From Candidatus Phosphoribacter baldrii (lineage in GTDB: Bacteria > Actinomycetota > Actinomycetes > Actinomycetales > Dermatophilaceae), in assembly GCA_016704565.1 (NCBI GenBank), contig JADIZV010000004.1:310001-374000 (forward strand): 64,000 nucleotides of DNA. The letters are read 5' to 3'. The notes beneath the pieces were generated by a model. That model had not been told where the DNA came from, did no database searches, and saw only the letters and a program-made list of their open reading frames with translations. Position numbers and translations under genes: made by a program. Below are positions 8,434 to 16,048 of this stretch, piece by piece. Numbering within the stretch: the stretch's first letter is position 1; the number at the start of each line of letters is the position of its first letter.

Positions 8434-8536
8434 CGCCAACACTCGATGGCCTTTTCGGCGCTCCGAGCCCCGTGACGCGTGGAATCGCCAACATCGAAGC
8501 GGTTACTCGGCGAGGGGTGGGGTGGGGGGAGTAGAG
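8434..8536 (-). repeat. 52-bp-period repeat, copy B2 (inverted relative to B1)
   Basis: The reverse complement of B1 across both conserved blocks. CGCCAACA occurs at 8434 and 8486, 52 bp apart. Positions 8478-8509 match 7294-7325 of B1 with two mismatches in 32. A G/A-rich tract (8510-8536) corresponds to the pyrimidine tract of B1. It lies between the convergent DUF559 and paaE genes. Confidence 0.8.
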
Positions 8537-8545
8537 AGCGGATGG

Positions 8546-9667
8546 CTAGGCGTCGTAGTCGAGTTCGACGGTGTCGCTCACCGGGTGGGACTGGCAGGCC
8601 AGGACGATGCCCGCAGCGACCTCCTCGGGCTCCAGGGCATAGTTGCGGTCCATCCGGACCTCTCCCGACACCACCCGAGCCCGGCAGGTGCCACACACGC
8701 CGCCCGTGCACGAGTAGGGGGCATCAGGTCGCGCCCGAAGCGTCGCATCGAGAATGGTCTCCTCGCGGGTCGGCATGGGGATGACCGTCGTGCGCCCGTC
8801 TAGGGCCACCGTCACCACAGCCGCCGGCGGCGCAGACGTGTCGACCACAACCGGCGCCGGCCTTGGCGCACCCGACTCGTCGACGTGGAAGATCTCGTGG
8901 TGGACGTGGTGGTGGTCGAACCCGCGCTCAGCCAGCAGCGCCTGGGCGTCCTGGACCATCCCGAACGGCCCACACAGATAGACCTCGTCGATCCCGTCGA
9001 CCGGGACGAGAGCGTCGAAGATGCGCCCCAACCGTTCGCGGTCGATCCGCCCGTGGAACAACTCAACGTCGGGCGCTTCGCGAGACAGCACATGGATGAG
9101 GTGCAGCCGCGCGCCGTAACGGTCCTTGAGGTCCTCCAGCTCCTCGAGGAACATCACCGTCGAGGTGCGCCGGTTGCCGAACAGCAGGGTCACCCGCGAC
9201 CCGGGCTCCTCCTCGAGCGCCGTCGTCACCAGCGACAGGATCGGCGTGATCCCCGACCCGGCGGCGATCGCCACGTGGTGCCGCGACGACTCGGGCTGCG
9301 CCGGACACGTGAACGTCCCCATCGGCGTCATGACGTCGACGACATCACCCACGGCCAGCTCGTCGACGAGCCAGGGCGACATCCGACCGCCCGCCACCTT
9401 GGCCGCCGCGACCCGCAGGGTCCCCGGACGCCCGCCCCGCGCCGACTGACAGATCGAGTAGGAGTTGCGCACCTCGCCCCCGTCACCGACGCGCCGCAAC
9501 GTCAGATGTTGCCCCGGCAGGAACCCGAACGCCTCGGCGAGCTCCTCCGGCACGGCGAAGGTGATCGCCGTGGCTTCCTCGGTGAGCCGCTCGACGTGGG
9601 CGACCGTCAACGGGTGGAAGGTGGGCCGCCGCGTCGTCGTGCCTGCGGGGCTGAGCAGTCCGGTCAT
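8546..9667 (-). CDS. paaE: phenylacetyl-CoA 1,2-epoxidase, reductase subunit PaaE
   Basis: Passes electrons from NADPH through FAD and a 2Fe-2S cluster to the PaaA oxygenase. The 373 residues comprise an FAD domain (NSYSICQS), an NAD(P) domain (AAGSGITPILSLV, LFGNRRT, YLCGPFGMV) and a C-terminal plant-type ferredoxin domain. The cluster cysteines are in YSCTGGVCGTCRARV and VLACQSHP. It is the last gene of the paaABCDE order and ends at repeat B2. Transferases and ring-hydrolysis genes (paaG, paaZ, paaK) are not in the window. Confidence 0.94.
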   Translation of the reverse strand: MTGLLSPAGTTTRRPTFHPLTVAHVERLTEEATAITFAVPEELAEAFGFLPGQHLTLRRVGDGGEVRNSYSICQSARGGRPGTLRVAAAKVAGGRMSPWLVDELAVGDVVDVMTPMGTFTCPAQPESSRHHVAIAAGSGITPILSLVTTALEEEPGSRVTLLFGNRRTSTVMFLEELEDLKDRYGARLHLIHVLSREAPDVELFHGRIDRERLGRIFDALVPVDGIDEVYLCGPFGMVQDAQALLAERGFDHHHVHHEIFHVDESGAPRPAPVVVDTSAPPAAVVTVALDGRTTVIPMPTREETILDATLRARPDAPYSCTGGVCGTCRARVVSGEVRMDRNYALEPEEVAAGIVLACQSHPVSDTVELDYDA

Positions 9668-10186
9668 CTAGAGCGCCTTGAACTCGTCGAAGGGGTCGCC
9701 GCAACTGTCGCAACGGCGCAGGGCTTTGCACGCGGTGGAGCCGAACGGGGAGATCACGGACGTCGCCGCACTGCCGCACCGGGGGCAGGCGACGGTATGC
9801 CGCCCGCGCCCGATCATCACCGACACTGGCCCAGGTGCCCGCTCACCATCACCAGCGACAACCGGTCCCGGCGGAGCAATCCCGAAGCGCCGCAACGCCT
9901 CTCGGGCATCCTCGGTGATCCAGTCGGTCGACCAGGCCGGGGACAGCGCCGTGGTGACGACGGCCTGCAGGCCGTGGGCACGGCATACTCGCGCGATCTG
10001 GTCCTCGATCGCCCGCATCGCGGGGCACCCCGAATAGGTGGGCGTGATGACCACCTGGACCACCCCGGAAGCCTCGTCCACCTCGGCCGAGCGCAGGATG
10101 CCCAGGCCCTCGATGGTGATGACGGGGATCTCCGGGTCGGGGATCGCCCGCACCGCGGCGAGGACGTCGGTGGCCGTGGCCGTCAT
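9668..10186 (-). CDS. paaD: phenylacetyl-CoA epoxidase assembly protein PaaD
   Basis: A DUF59/MIP18-type protein thought to mature the metal centres of the complex. About 172 residues: the DUF59 domain with RAIPDPEIPVI and TYSGCPAMRAIE, then a C-terminal zinc-ribbon-like segment with paired cysteines (VACPRCGS and RRCDSCGDPF). ATG 10186 is used here. A GTG six bases upstream overlaps the paaC stop as GTGA and may be the true start. Confidence 0.92.
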   Translation of the reverse strand: MTATATDVLAAVRAIPDPEIPVITIEGLGILRSAEVDEASGVVQVVITPTYSGCPAMRAIEDQIARVCRAHGLQAVVTTALSPAWSTDWITEDAREALRRFGIAPPGPVVAGDGERAPGPVSVMIGRGRHTVACPRCGSAATSVISPFGSTACKALRRCDSCGDPFDEFKAL

Positions 10187-10188
10187 CG

Positions 10189-10962
10189 TCACCAGCGCGC
10201 TCCCGGCACCGAGCGCGGCAGGTGCTGCATCTCGGCGAGCAGATAGCCCATCGGCTCGGAGTGGACTCCGTCGCGTCCGCCACGAGCCCGCCACTTGGGC
10301 ACGGCGGGCATGGTCAGGGTCGCCTCTGCAACCACCGCCTCGACATCGGCCGACACGGCCGCCCGCAGAGACGACGGCAGCACCCCGACACCGGCCGCGA
10401 GCGCCTCGGCCACTCCCGGCGCCGAGTCATCGAACAGCTCGTCGACATAGGGCGCCACCCAGGTCAACGCCGCCTGCATCTTGGCGTGCGACTCCTGCGT
10501 CCCATCACCGAGCCGGACGACCCACTGGGCCGCGTGGTCGTGGTGGTAGCGGACCTCCTTGTGCGCCTTGGCCGCGATCGCCCGCAGCTGCTCGTCGGCG
10601 GAACCGGCGAGGGCGGCATACAGGGCCTTCTGGTAGGCCGAGAACCACAGCATCCGCGCCATCTCCTGCGCGAAGTCGCCGCGGCGCTGCTCCACGAGGT
10701 GCACGTTGCGGAAGTCGCGCTCGTCGCGCAGGTAGGCCAGGTCGTCCTCGGAACGGCCGGTGCCGTCCAGGCTCCCCACGTGGGTGAGCAGCGCTCGGGC
10801 CTGGCCGATGAGGTCGAGCGAAACGTTGGCCAAGGCCATGTCCTCCTCGAGCTGCGGCGCCCAGGTGAGCCACTCCCCCAGCCGGTGGGAGTAGATCAGC
10901 GCGTCGTCAGCCAGCCCCAGGACATAGGCGCTGTATGCCGTGCCAGTCACCTTCTCGCTCAC
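10189..10962 (-). CDS. paaC: phenylacetyl-CoA epoxidase structural subunit PaaC
   Basis: The ferritin-like structural partner of PaaA. 257 residues begin with a helical region (YVLGLADDALIYSHRLGEW) and contain RMLWFSAYQKALY and KAHKEVRYHHDHAAQWVVRLGDGT, typical of the family. It overlaps paaB by 4 bp and paaD by a few bases, consistent with one polycistronic unit. Confidence 0.95.
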   Translation of the reverse strand: MSEKVTGTAYSAYVLGLADDALIYSHRLGEWLTWAPQLEEDMALANVSLDLIGQARALLTHVGSLDGTGRSEDDLAYLRDERDFRNVHLVEQRRGDFAQEMARMLWFSAYQKALYAALAGSADEQLRAIAAKAHKEVRYHHDHAAQWVVRLGDGTQESHAKMQAALTWVAPYVDELFDDSAPGVAEALAAGVGVLPSSLRAAVSADVEAVVAEATLTMPAVPKWRARGGRDGVHSEPMGYLLAEMQHLPRSVPGARW

Positions 10963-11246
10963 AGGTATTCGACATCCTCGGGCACGTCGTAGAAGGTCGG
11001 GTGCCGGTAGATCTTGTCGCCGGCCGGGTCGAAGAAGGAGTCCTTCTCATCGGGGCTGCTGGCGACGATGTCGCTCGCGGCCACGACCCAGATCGACACG
11101 CCCTCTTGCCGGCGGGTGTAGAGGTCGCGGGCGTTGCGGACCGCCATCGTCGCGTCGGGCGCGTGCACCGACCCGACGTGGACGTGCGACAGGCCCCGCT
11201 TGGCCCGCACGAAGACCTCGAAGAGCGGCAGGGTTCCCTCGCTCAT
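10959..11246 (-). CDS. paaB: phenylacetyl-CoA epoxidase subunit PaaB
   Basis: Small subunit of 95 residues needed for complex stability. FEVFVRAKRGLSHVHVGSVHAPDA at the start and SIWVVAASDIVASSPDEKD are close to the PaaB family. ATGA overlap with paaA on one side and with paaC on the other. Confidence 0.95.
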   Translation of the reverse strand: MSEGTLPLFEVFVRAKRGLSHVHVGSVHAPDATMAVRNARDLYTRRQEGVSIWVVAASDIVASSPDEKDSFFDPAGDKIYRHPTFYDVPEDVEYL

Positions 11247-12337
11247 GCTGCACTCCCTTCACCGTCGGCGGCACCGGCCTGCGCACCCGCGCCCGCCCGC
11301 TGACGTTGTTTGGCGGCATACGCCGCTGCTGCCTCACGGACCCAGGCACCCTGTTGGTGCGAGGTGACCCGGCGCTCGATGCGAGCGGAGTTGCAGGCGC
11401 CGTCGCCCTTGATGACGCGCCAGAACTCGTCCCAGTCGATCTCGCCGAAGTCGTAGTGGCCGCGCTCGGCGTTCCACTTCAGGTCCGGGTCGGGGATCTT
11501 GACGCCCAACCGCTGCGCTTGCGGGACGGTCATGTCGACGAACTTTTGCCGCAGGTCGTCATTGCTGAAGCGCTTGATGCCCCAGGCCATCGACTGCTCG
11601 GTGTGGCCTCCGGTCACCGCGTGCTCGCCCGTGTCGCGCGGACCGAACATCGCCAGCGCGGGCCACCACCACCGGTTCGTCGCATCCTGCGCCATCGCCT
11701 GCTGCTCGGGCGTGCCGCGCATGAGCTCCCAGAGCAGCTCGAAGCCCTGCCGCTGGTGGAAGGACTCCTCCTTGCAGGTGCGGATCATCGCCCGGGCGTA
11801 GGGCCCGTAGGAGCACCGGCACAGCGGCACCTGGTTCATGATCGCCGCGCCGTCGACAAGCCACCCGATGGCGCCGCAGTCGGCCCAGGTCAGCGTCGGG
11901 TAGTTGAAGATCGAGGAGTACTTCTGCTTGCCGGTGTGCAGCCGGTCGAGCAACTCCTCTCGGTCGATGCCGAGCGTCTCGGCCGCGGAGTAGAGGTAGA
12001 GCCCATGGCCCGCCTCGTCCTGAACCTTGGCGATAAGGATCGCCTTGCGCCGCAACGACGGTGCCCGGGTGATCCAGTTGCCCTCCGGCTGCATCCCGAT
12101 GATCTCGGAGTGAGCATGTTGGGCGATCTGACGGATCAGGGTCTGGCGGTATTCCTCGGGCATCGCATCCCGCGGCTCGATCCGTTGGTCGGCGGCGATG
12201 ATCGCGTCGAAGGTCTCCAGGCCCTGCTGCGCCTTGGTGTCGACGTGGGCGGCGGCCGCTTCGACCGCTCCTCCGTCCGCTGCGTTGAGGGGGCCGGCCC
12301 CCGGGTCGTCGGGCTCGGCGAAGTCGTTGCCGTACAT
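11243..12337 (-). CDS. paaA: phenylacetyl-CoA 1,2-epoxidase catalytic subunit PaaA
   Basis: Di-iron oxygenase that epoxidises the ring of phenylacetyl-CoA. 364 residues; ferritin-like helices supply the metal ligands, seen in QIAQHAHSEIIGMQPEG, KVQDEAGHGLYLYSAAE and CKEESFHQRQGFELL. About 60 extra N-terminal residues (Ala/Glu-rich) precede the usual start. First gene of the operon; a short palindrome lies upstream. Confidence 0.96.
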   Translation of the reverse strand: MYGNDFAEPDDPGAGPLNAADGGAVEAAAAHVDTKAQQGLETFDAIIAADQRIEPRDAMPEEYRQTLIRQIAQHAHSEIIGMQPEGNWITRAPSLRRKAILIAKVQDEAGHGLYLYSAAETLGIDREELLDRLHTGKQKYSSIFNYPTLTWADCGAIGWLVDGAAIMNQVPLCRCSYGPYARAMIRTCKEESFHQRQGFELLWELMRGTPEQQAMAQDATNRWWWPALAMFGPRDTGEHAVTGGHTEQSMAWGIKRFSNDDLRQKFVDMTVPQAQRLGVKIPDPDLKWNAERGHYDFGEIDWDEFWRVIKGDGACNSARIERRVTSHQQGAWVREAAAAYAAKQRQRAGAGAQAGAADGEGSAA

Positions 12338-12379
12338 GTGCCCAGTATGGTGCCGCGGCCCCCTCGATGCATGACCCCC

Positions 12380-12392
12380 AAGGGTGACCCTT
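12380..12392. promoter_or_regulatory. candidate operator upstream of paaA
   Basis: AAGGGTGACCCTT, a 6+1+6 palindrome 43 bp upstream of the paaA start. Paa operons are usually repressed by PaaR/PaaX-type regulators, but no such gene is in the window and this sequence does not match a consensus I can name. Confidence 0.3.
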
Positions 12393-12403
12393 CCGACAGT
12401 GCG

Positions 12404-12886
12404 TCAGAGCGGGCTGAGGATGTACCACCGTCCGGCCACGCGCACGAGGCTCACGTCTTCGCGGTATGCCGCGGGCACGCCGGTCAGCTGGTCTGCGCGG
12501 ACGGTGGCGGTGTCGCCGGTGACGGTCGAGCCGGTGGCCGACGTCGAGCCCAAGGCGGCGAGCTCCTCCGGCGTGGCGATGTCCGTGACAATCGCGTCGA
12601 AACCCGACCGACACAGGGTGATGTCGTCGCCGGAGAGCGGTATGCCGTTGTAGGCCACCAGCGCACACGCCGCGCCGGTGTCCTTGGCGCCGAGGGCCCG
12701 GTAGAAGGTCGTGACCGCTGCCTCCGGAGTGTCCGCCCCAGGCGACGGGGTCGAGCACGCGGTCAACCCGCCCACGCCGATGACCCCGGCCAGTCCGACA
12801 GCGAGCACGACGGCTCGGACACGCAGCGCGATGCGGCCGCGCGGTCGCGGGAGTCGACCGCTCAGCGGGGCTCGAGCACGCGGCAT
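12404..12886 (-). CDS. putative lipoprotein of unknown function
   Basis: 160 residues from ATG 12886; that codon lies inside a GTATGCCG motif. A basic N-terminus and hydrophobic segment end at a lipobox (GGLTACS), so export and lipid anchoring are likely. The mature part starts TPEAAVTTFYRALGAKDTGA and ends AGRWYILSPL, the pattern of small NTF2-like/DUF4878-type extracellular domains; that match is an inference. It may be read in front of paaA, 66 bp away. Confidence 0.7.
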   Translation of the reverse strand: MPRARAPLSGRLPRPRGRIALRVRAVVLAVGLAGVIGVGGLTACSTPSPGADTPEAAVTTFYRALGAKDTGAACALVAYNGIPLSGDDITLCRSGFDAIVTDIATPEELAALGSTSATGSTVTGDTATVRADQLTGVPAAYREDVSLVRVAGRWYILSPL

Positions 12887-12944
12887 ACGGTCACCCACCG
12901 GACCATCCAAACACGCGGGCCGGCGGGTCTGTCACCATCGGCAG

Positions 12945-13826
12945 ATGCAACCAGCGGCTGGTGAGGCGGGAGGGGCAGCGACGGGCGGCCTGGACGCCCG
13001 CACCCGGACCGCGGTGCTGCGCCAGGCCTGGTCGGTGGGGATCGCGACGGGGGCCTACGGGATCTCGTTCGGGGCGCTGGGGGTCGCGTCGGGGCTGGAC
13101 GTGTGGCAGACCTGCGCGCTGTCGCTGCTGATGTTCACCGGCGGGTCGCAGTTCGCGTTCGTCGGGGTGATCGGGGCCGGGGGCACCGGGGTTGCGGCGA
13201 TTGCGACGGCGACCCTGCTCGGCGTCCGAAACGGGCTCTACGGGCTGCAGGTGTCGGAGTTCCTCCATGACCGCGGCTGGCAGCGCGGGGTGGCCGCTCA
13301 CCTGACCATCGACGAGTCGACGGCCGTCGGCATTGCCCAACCGACGGTGCGAGCCTCGCAGGTCGGCTTCTGGCAGACCGGGATCGCGGTCTTCATCTTC
13401 TGGAACCTCTTCACGCTGGCCGGGGCGCTGCTCGGCAACGCGTTGGGTGACCCGCGCCGGTGGGGTCTGGATGCGGCGGCTGCGGCGGCCTTCGTGGCGC
13501 TGCTCTGGCCGCGGCTGCGTTCACGGGACGCAGCGGCGACGGCGGCTGCGGCCGTCGTGCTCACGGTGGTCGTCGCGCCGTGGGCACCGGCCGGCATACC
13601 GGTGCTGGTGGCCGCCCTCGCCGCAGTGGCCGTCGGCCTCCTCCCTCCCACTCCTTCCCCCTCCCCCGCCCCCTCCCCCTCCTTTCCCCCCGCCGAGATT
13701 GACGTTGCGCGCACGACACGCCGAGCGTTCGGGTCGCAACGTCAATCTCGCGGAAGGGCCACCCCGATGGAGCCGGAGGAACGGCCCAACGCCGAGGCGT
13801 CCGCCGATGAGGAGCACCCGAGATGA
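12945..13826 (+). CDS. azlC: AzlC family branched-chain amino acid exporter, large subunit
   Basis: 293 residues from ATG 12945. A membrane protein with the family features FGALGVASGLDVWQTCALSLLMFTGGSQFA and LTIDESTAVG; it pairs with AzlD for export of branched-chain amino acids or analogues. The last 60 or so residues (from PTPSPSPAPSPS) are not AzlC-like. They translate a polypyrimidine tract and then palindromic repeat A1, which enters the reading frame before the stop. azlD overlaps by 4 bp. Confidence 0.9.
   Translation: MQPAAGEAGGAATGGLDARTRTAVLRQAWSVGIATGAYGISFGALGVASGLDVWQTCALSLLMFTGGSQFAFVGVIGAGGTGVAAIATATLLGVRNGLYGLQVSEFLHDRGWQRGVAAHLTIDESTAVGIAQPTVRASQVGFWQTGIAVFIFWNLFTLAGALLGNALGDPRRWGLDAAAAAAFVALLWPRLRSRDAAATAAAAVVLTVVVAPWAPAGIPVLVAALAAVAVGLLPPTPSPSPAPSPSFPPAEIDVARTTRRAFGSQRQSRGRATPMEPEERPNAEASADEEHPR
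13631..13753 (+). repeat. polypyrimidine tract plus palindromic repeat A1, inside the 3-prime end of azlC
   Basis: A C/T tract (13631-13690) precedes a 61-bp palindromic element. Its left arm CCGAGATTGACGTTGCG (13693-13709) pairs with the complement at 13735-13750. The centre of A1, read in reverse, matches the centre of repeat A2 at 48955-49013 (GCTCGGCGTGTC), so the two are copies in opposite orientation. Confidence 0.8.
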
Positions 13827-14137
13827 CCCTGTGGGTGGCGGTCCTCGCGGGGTGCGCGCTGGCCTATCTGACCAAGCTCGCCGGTCACCTGGTGCCGGCC
13901 GCCAAGCTTGAGGGCCGCAGGATGCGCCGAGTCACCGGACTGCTGCCGGTCGCTTTGCTCACCTCACTGGTGGTCGTGCAGACCTTCGCGGCGTCCGGCG
14001 GAGGGCTCAGCGTCGATGCTCGGGTCTTCGGGCTGGGCGCCGCCGTTCTCGCACTGGTGCTGCGTGCCCCGTTCATCGTCGTGGTCGTCGTCGGGGCGGC
14101 CGTGGCCGCCGGGCTGCGAGCGCTGGGCTGGAGCTGA
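13823..14137 (+). CDS. azlD: AzlD family branched-chain amino acid transport protein, small subunit
   Basis: 104 residues, almost wholly hydrophobic, with three or four membrane segments. LAYLTKLAGHLVP near the start and RAPFIVVVVVGAAVAAGLRAL at the end fit the AzlD family. ATGA overlap with azlC. Confidence 0.88.
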   Translation: MTLWVAVLAGCALAYLTKLAGHLVPAAKLEGRRMRRVTGLLPVALLTSLVVVQTFAASGGGLSVDARVFGLGAAVLALVLRAPFIVVVVVGAAVAAGLRALGWS

Positions 14138-14189
14138 CCAGTTCCGGTGGCCGACTCAAGTCCACACTTGCGCCGCGCTACCCCCACCC

Positions 14190-14888
14190 TCAGTGCTTGA
14201 CGAACCCGAGCTCGGCCATCTGCGGCTCGGTGAGCGAGCCGCCCGCCTTGGCCGCGGCCTCGAACAACGGCAGGTGCGCGTCGAGCGACGACCGGCGCAG
14301 GTTGCTGAAGACCCGGTTGAGACCCGCGTCGCTGGTCGCCGCCGCCGCGAGTCGGTCATACATCGCGACGTTCTTGCGCTCGCCCTCCGCCCACGCTTGT
14401 GCAGCCGTCACGAGGTCAGCGGGAGCGGCGATCTGTCCGGCAAACGGGTTGGCCGGCGGCACGTAGCCGAACCGACTCAATTGACGGGTCAGTGCCTGGA
14501 TGTGGTTCTGCTCCATGGCCTCGATGCTGACGTAGGGTTCGACGGCGCCGAACTTCGCGATGACCGCCTGGTATGAGGCGGCAGCGGCATACTCGCCGTC
14601 CGGTCCCATGAGCGCCTCCCAGGCGGCGGCGACCGTTCCGGCAGGCGGGGCGGCCGTGACCGTGCCACCCGGGGCGGCCGTCCCACTCCCGGCGCCCATC
14701 CCGGCGCCCATGCCTGCGCCGGGGCCACGGTCGGACGGCGGTCCGCCAGCCCCCGGACGCCCAATCGCAGGGGAAGTGGCCATGGTCGCCGCGGACGCGA
14801 CCGGAGTGGTGGCCGACGTGGTGCTCGAGCAACCGCCCAGCACCGCCAGGGTGAGGGCAGACGTGAGGATGACGGCGCGGCGCTTCAT
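14190..14888 (-). CDS. ferritin-like lipoprotein (DUF2202-type)
   Basis: 232 residues from ATG 14888. The signal peptide ends at a lipobox (VLGGCSS) and is followed by a Gly/Ala/Pro/Met-rich linker of about 70 residues. The C-terminal ~140 residues are helical with acidic/His pairs (EAMEQNHIQAL, AQAWAEGERKNVAMYDRL, SSLDAHLPLFEAA), as in the DUF2202 ferritin-like group. A metal-binding or redox role at the cell surface is possible but unproven. The farther upstream open frame (to 15020) lacks a credible start. Confidence 0.8.
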   Translation of the reverse strand: MKRRAVILTSALTLAVLGGCSSTTSATTPVASAATMATSPAIGRPGAGGPPSDRGPGAGMGAGMGAGSGTAAPGGTVTAAPPAGTVAAAWEALMGPDGEYAAAASYQAVIAKFGAVEPYVSIEAMEQNHIQALTRQLSRFGYVPPANPFAGQIAAPADLVTAAQAWAEGERKNVAMYDRLAAAATSDAGLNRVFSNLRRSSLDAHLPLFEAAAKAGGSLTEPQMAELGFVKH

Positions 14889-15020
14889 GACGGCTTCCTT
14901 TGCATAGAGATCGACGTATCCGTCAGTCTTCGCGGCCCGTGTGAAGCCACCATGAAGCGCACGTAGGCATTCGATGGGACTCCAGCCGCTCGTCACGCCC
15001 GTCGAAGAAGCCGTGGTCAC

Positions 15021-15061
15021 GGTGGAGGGAAACCCACGCCCAGGGTGGGTTTCCCTCCACC
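15021..15061. terminator. hairpin terminator downstream of dapB and its small partner
   Basis: GGTGGAGGGAAACCCAC at 15021-15037 pairs perfectly with 15045-15061 around a 7-nt loop. It lies 18 bp after the stop of the small ORF on the minus strand. Confidence 0.8.
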
Positions 15062-15078
15062 TTGAGCGGGTCGCTCAG

Positions 15079-15267
15079 TCACGGAATGGTCCCGTCCAGG
15101 TGCGCTCGGATGAACTCGGTATGCCGTTCCACAGCGTCCGCAGCCGGCCGCCAATACACCCGGGCCCACGCTGCCAGAGGGCGACGGCGCTGGTCGAGCA
15201 GGTGTGCGGCCCACCCGACCTCGTCGGGTCTGAGCTGGCGGACCGAGGGCAGCACCACGTCAGTCAA
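15079..15267 (-). CDS. small conserved-looking protein after dapB (GNAT N-terminus-like)
   Basis: 62 residues. The start may be TTG 15267, overlapping the dapB stop, or GTG 15258. The sequence (SVRQLRPDEVGWAAHLLDQRR) resembles the opening helices of a GNAT acetyltransferase, but no acetyl-CoA motif follows. It is either a distinct small protein or a remnant. A strong terminator immediately downstream supports its place in the dapB transcript. Confidence 0.45.
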   Translation of the reverse strand: MTDVVLPSVRQLRPDEVGWAAHLLDQRRRPLAAWARVYWRPAADAVERHTEFIRAHLDGTIP

Positions 15268-16024
15268 GGCCGAGGTAGTGCTCCAACCCCACCGTCACAC
15301 CCGGGTGGTCCGCGACACCGCGCACCCCGGCGAGCACCCCCGCCATGAAGGACTCGCGGTCCAACGAGTCGTGCCGGATCGTCAGCGTCTCCCCCACGTT
15401 GCCGAGGATCACTTCCTGATGCGCCACCAGACCGCGCACCCGCACCGAGTGCACCGGTATGCCGTGCACCCGCGCCCCGCGTGCCCCGTCCGGGTCCGTC
15501 GTTGTCGCGTCAGGCACCGGCCCGACCCCGGCAGCCTCTCGGGCTGCCCCCACCAGGTCGGCAGTCCGGGCCGCCGTCCCTGAGGGCGCGTCGACCTTGT
15601 TGGGGTGGTGCAGTTCGACGATCTCGACCGACTCGAAGAACCGCGCCGCTGTCGCCGCGAACGACATCATGAGGATCGCCCCGAGCGCGAAGTTGGGCGC
15701 GATGAGCACGCCGACCGGAGCGCCCGAGTGCGAGGGAGGCGCAGCCCCCAACTGTTGGCGGAGCTCGATGAGCTTGGCCTCATCCCAGCCGGTCGTGCCG
15801 ACGACGACGTGCACGCCCCGGCGGACGCACGCGGTGACGTTGGCCAGCGACGCAGCCGGCACCGAGAACTCGACGACGACATCCGCGCCGCCGAGGTCGC
15901 CGAGGTCGTCACCGAGGTCGAAACCACCGACGAACTCCAGGTCGGGCGCGGACTGGACGGCACGGCATACCGTCGCTCCCATCCGACCCCGCGACCCGAT
16001 GACGGCGACCTTGATCGTGCTCAT
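15260..16024 (-). CDS. dapB: 4-hydroxy-tetrahydrodipicolinate reductase
   Basis: Second step of the diaminopimelate branch after DapA. 254 residues from ATG 16024. It has the nucleotide motif VIGSRGRMGATV (GxxGxMG), VVVGTTGW, the catalytic ELHHPNKVDAPSGTA motif and SVRVRGLVAHQEVILG. The open frame runs far upstream of the ATG, but that part does not code. The neighbour on the plus strand starts 24 bp away, so both are probably transcribed with very short leaders. Confidence 0.96.
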   Translation of the reverse strand: MSTIKVAVIGSRGRMGATVCRAVQSAPDLEFVGGFDLGDDLGDLGGADVVVEFSVPAASLANVTACVRRGVHVVVGTTGWDEAKLIELRQQLGAAPPSHSGAPVGVLIAPNFALGAILMMSFAATAARFFESVEIVELHHPNKVDAPSGTAARTADLVGAAREAAGVGPVPDATTTDPDGARGARVHGIPVHSVRVRGLVAHQEVILGNVGETLTIRHDSLDRESFMAGVLAGVRGVADHPGVTVGLEHYLGLD

Positions 16025-16048
16025 GCCGGCAAGGGTAGCCGTGGCACG

